In this document: piece after piece, positions 7,746 to 8,730 of the stretch
Layout of the letters: each line of letters starts with the position of its first letter
Numbering within the stretch: the stretch's first letter is position 1
Program-made: the position numbers and the translations under genes
The notes under the pieces: generated by a model
The model's database searches: none
The model's input: the letters and a program-made list of their open reading frames with translations, nothing else
Told to the model about the DNA's origin: nothing
Source: Peptococcaceae bacterium UBA7185
GTDB taxonomy: Bacteria; Bacillota; Peptococcia; Peptococcales; Peptococcaceae
Reading direction: 5' to 3'
Length of the DNA: 8,730 nt
NCBI GenBank assembly: GCA_002491065.1
Contig: DKVF01000096.1
Coordinates: forward strand, 7,859 to 16,588

Positions 7746-7871
7746 GGGAGATTTGCAAACGTTGCTGCATTTTTGTATATACCCATCCTTCACAAATTCA
7801 TTTTTCTTTTCACCCCAAACGCTGGTATAATAGGCTATAAAGTAATCTTGCTGCAGGAGTGAATATAGAGC

Positions 7872-8730
7872 ATGAAAATAGAACATCTTCAATATTTACT
7901 GGAAATTATCGAATGCAATTCTTTTAATAAAGCCAGCAAAACGCTACACATAAACAATCAGCAGTTAGCACGCATTATTACCGGTCTGGAAGAAGAAATC
8001 GGCTTTAAAATTCTGAAACGGGACCATAAAGGTGTGGCAATCACACCAGAAGGACGATTCGTAGTGGAATACGCGAAGGATGTCGTAGAAAAAACAAATT
8101 TTTTGTTGAATCATTTTCGGCAAAACGACAGCCAGAATGAATTGATCATCTATACAACAGCCACAATCAATTCGCGCCTGTTCCCTTTAATTCAATCCTT
8201 TAATCAACAATATCCTAATATAACCTTTAACATAAAAGAATTGCCCATTGCCTCTGCAATTCAAGAATTAACAGAAAATGAGCATAGCATTGCGATCATA
8301 TCTATTTATCCTGCTCTTCCCGAGCTCAATCCCGATCTCCCCGAGGATTTACACTTTGAGTTGCTTTATATCGGTAAATATCTAGTAATCGCTTCACCCA
8401 GTAATACATTTATCACCCATCAGAAAAGTACTTCACTGAAAAGTTTAATGAAGCAGAATCTGATTATATATGCCCCTTCCACAAGTTCAGTCCCCCAACT
8501 GCTTTCTATGGTGGGGACACTGAATATTAAATATAAAATTGATAATATCAATACCTTCTATGAGTTTTTGGATTCTGGCGACTGCATTTCCATCATCTTC
8601 GATTTGATTTTTACCGAAGAATTAGCCAAACGTTATGTCACACTGCCATTACGTGACAACATTCAAGTGGCAGCAGGCGTCCTTATGCATAAAAAAATGA
8701 AAAATGACCCTCTTATCCTGAACTTTGTCT
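7872..8730 (+). CDS. LysR-type regulator LTTR2, 3' end beyond the window
   Basis: The frame is open for 286 codons from ATG 7872 to the window edge with no stop, so the C-terminus is cut off, probably by only a few residues given the usual LTTR size. The N-terminal winged helix-turn-helix spans about 3-61 (LQYLLEIIECNSFNKASKTL, then NQQLARIITGLEEEIGFKILKR, 29-50). The effector-binding domain runs from ELIIYTTATINS through ELLYIGKYLVIASPSNTF to ISIIFDLIF, and both subdomains are present. The ribosome site AGGAG (7855-7859) is 12 nt upstream, slightly far, and an extended -10 (7823-7831) precedes it. It is divergent from PDE2 and is its likely regulator. It is distantly similar to LTTR1 and much more AT-rich than the genes at the left of the window. 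Effector unknown. Confidence 0.88.
   Translation, partial: MKIEHLQYLLEIIECNSFNKASKTLHINNQQLARIITGLEEEIGFKILKRDHKGVAITPEGRFVVEYAKDVVEKTNFLLNHFRQNDSQNELIIYTTATINSRLFPLIQSFNQQYPNITFNIKELPIASAIQELTENEHSIAIISIYPALPELNPDLPEDLHFELLYIGKYLVIASPSNTFITHQKSTSLKSLMKQNLIIYAPSTSSVPQLLSMVGTLNIKYKIDNINTFYEFLDSGDCISIIFDLIFTEELAKRYVTLPLRDNIQVAAGVLMHKKMKNDPLILNFV

Larger units (their letters stand above)
7650..7871. promoter_or_regulatory. Divergent control region between PDE2 and LTTR2
   Basis: 222 bp, AT-rich, no gene. For PDE2 a perfect -10, TATAAT, reads on the - strand from 7709-7704, 55 nt before the start codon; a second TATAAT occurs at 7722-7717. AGTTCTG (- strand, 7743-7737) lies 27 nt upstream of the first -10, as in the PDE1 promoter. 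For LTTR2 an extended -10, TGGTATAAT (7823-7831), is followed by the ribosome site AGGAG (7855-7859); no good -35 is seen. A short palindrome GCAA-ACG-TTGC sits at 7755-7765. Element positions are seen directly; function is inferred. Confidence 0.6.

Noticed and set aside
7650..7892. 81-residue N-terminal extension of PDE2
   Set aside because: It crosses the promoter region and LTTR2 start, is low-complexity and AT-derived, and a good ribosome site supports the start at 7649.

Overview
The window reads as chromosomal DNA of a Bacillota-type anaerobe. This is inferred from strong AGGAGG-type ribosome binding sites before nearly every gene, a lipoprotein-type solute-binding protein, moderate GC content and the gene families present. 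Genus cannot be told from the sequence alone.

Left part (27-2800, + strand): a three-gene ABC importer operon of the TrpX/TrpY/TrpZ-like class. It encodes a lipoprotein binding protein (ABC_sub_bind family), a BPD_transp_2-type permease and an ATPase whose start overlaps the permease end. The substrate is not readable from sequence; relatives import tryptophan or other small molecules. A long hairpin at 2829-2894 separates this operon from the convergent gene to its right and probably terminates both strands.

Right part (2917-8730): two copies of the same layout in tandem. In each, a large cytoplasmic alkaline-phosphatase-superfamily phosphodiesterase/phosphatase (PF01663-like) on the - strand is divergent from a LysR-type regulator (LTTR) on the + strand. 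Module 1 is PDE1 (2917-4899) with LTTR1 (5117-5698). Module 2 is PDE2 (5592-7649) with LTTR2 (7872 to beyond the window end). Both divergent intergenic regions (217 and 222 bp) have a TATAAT-like -10 for the PDE gene at nearly the same distance from the start codon. Each also carries AGTTCTG exactly 27 nt upstream of that -10, a candidate regulator site. Each LTTR probably controls the enzyme next to it (inference from divergent layout).

The tandem is damaged in two places. LTTR1 has lost the second half of its effector domain: its homology ends where the PDE2 stop codon begins, and the frame then runs 107 nt antisense into PDE2. PDE2 has one in-frame TAG at codon 120, exactly where PDE1 has Trp123, while the other 565 codons remain open and family-like. 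It is therefore a recent nonsense pseudogene, a readthrough or recoding case, or a sequence error. LTTR2 is intact as far as the window goes and is clearly more AT-rich than the ABC operon.

No RNA genes, insertion sequences, CRISPR arrays or attachment sites were seen.
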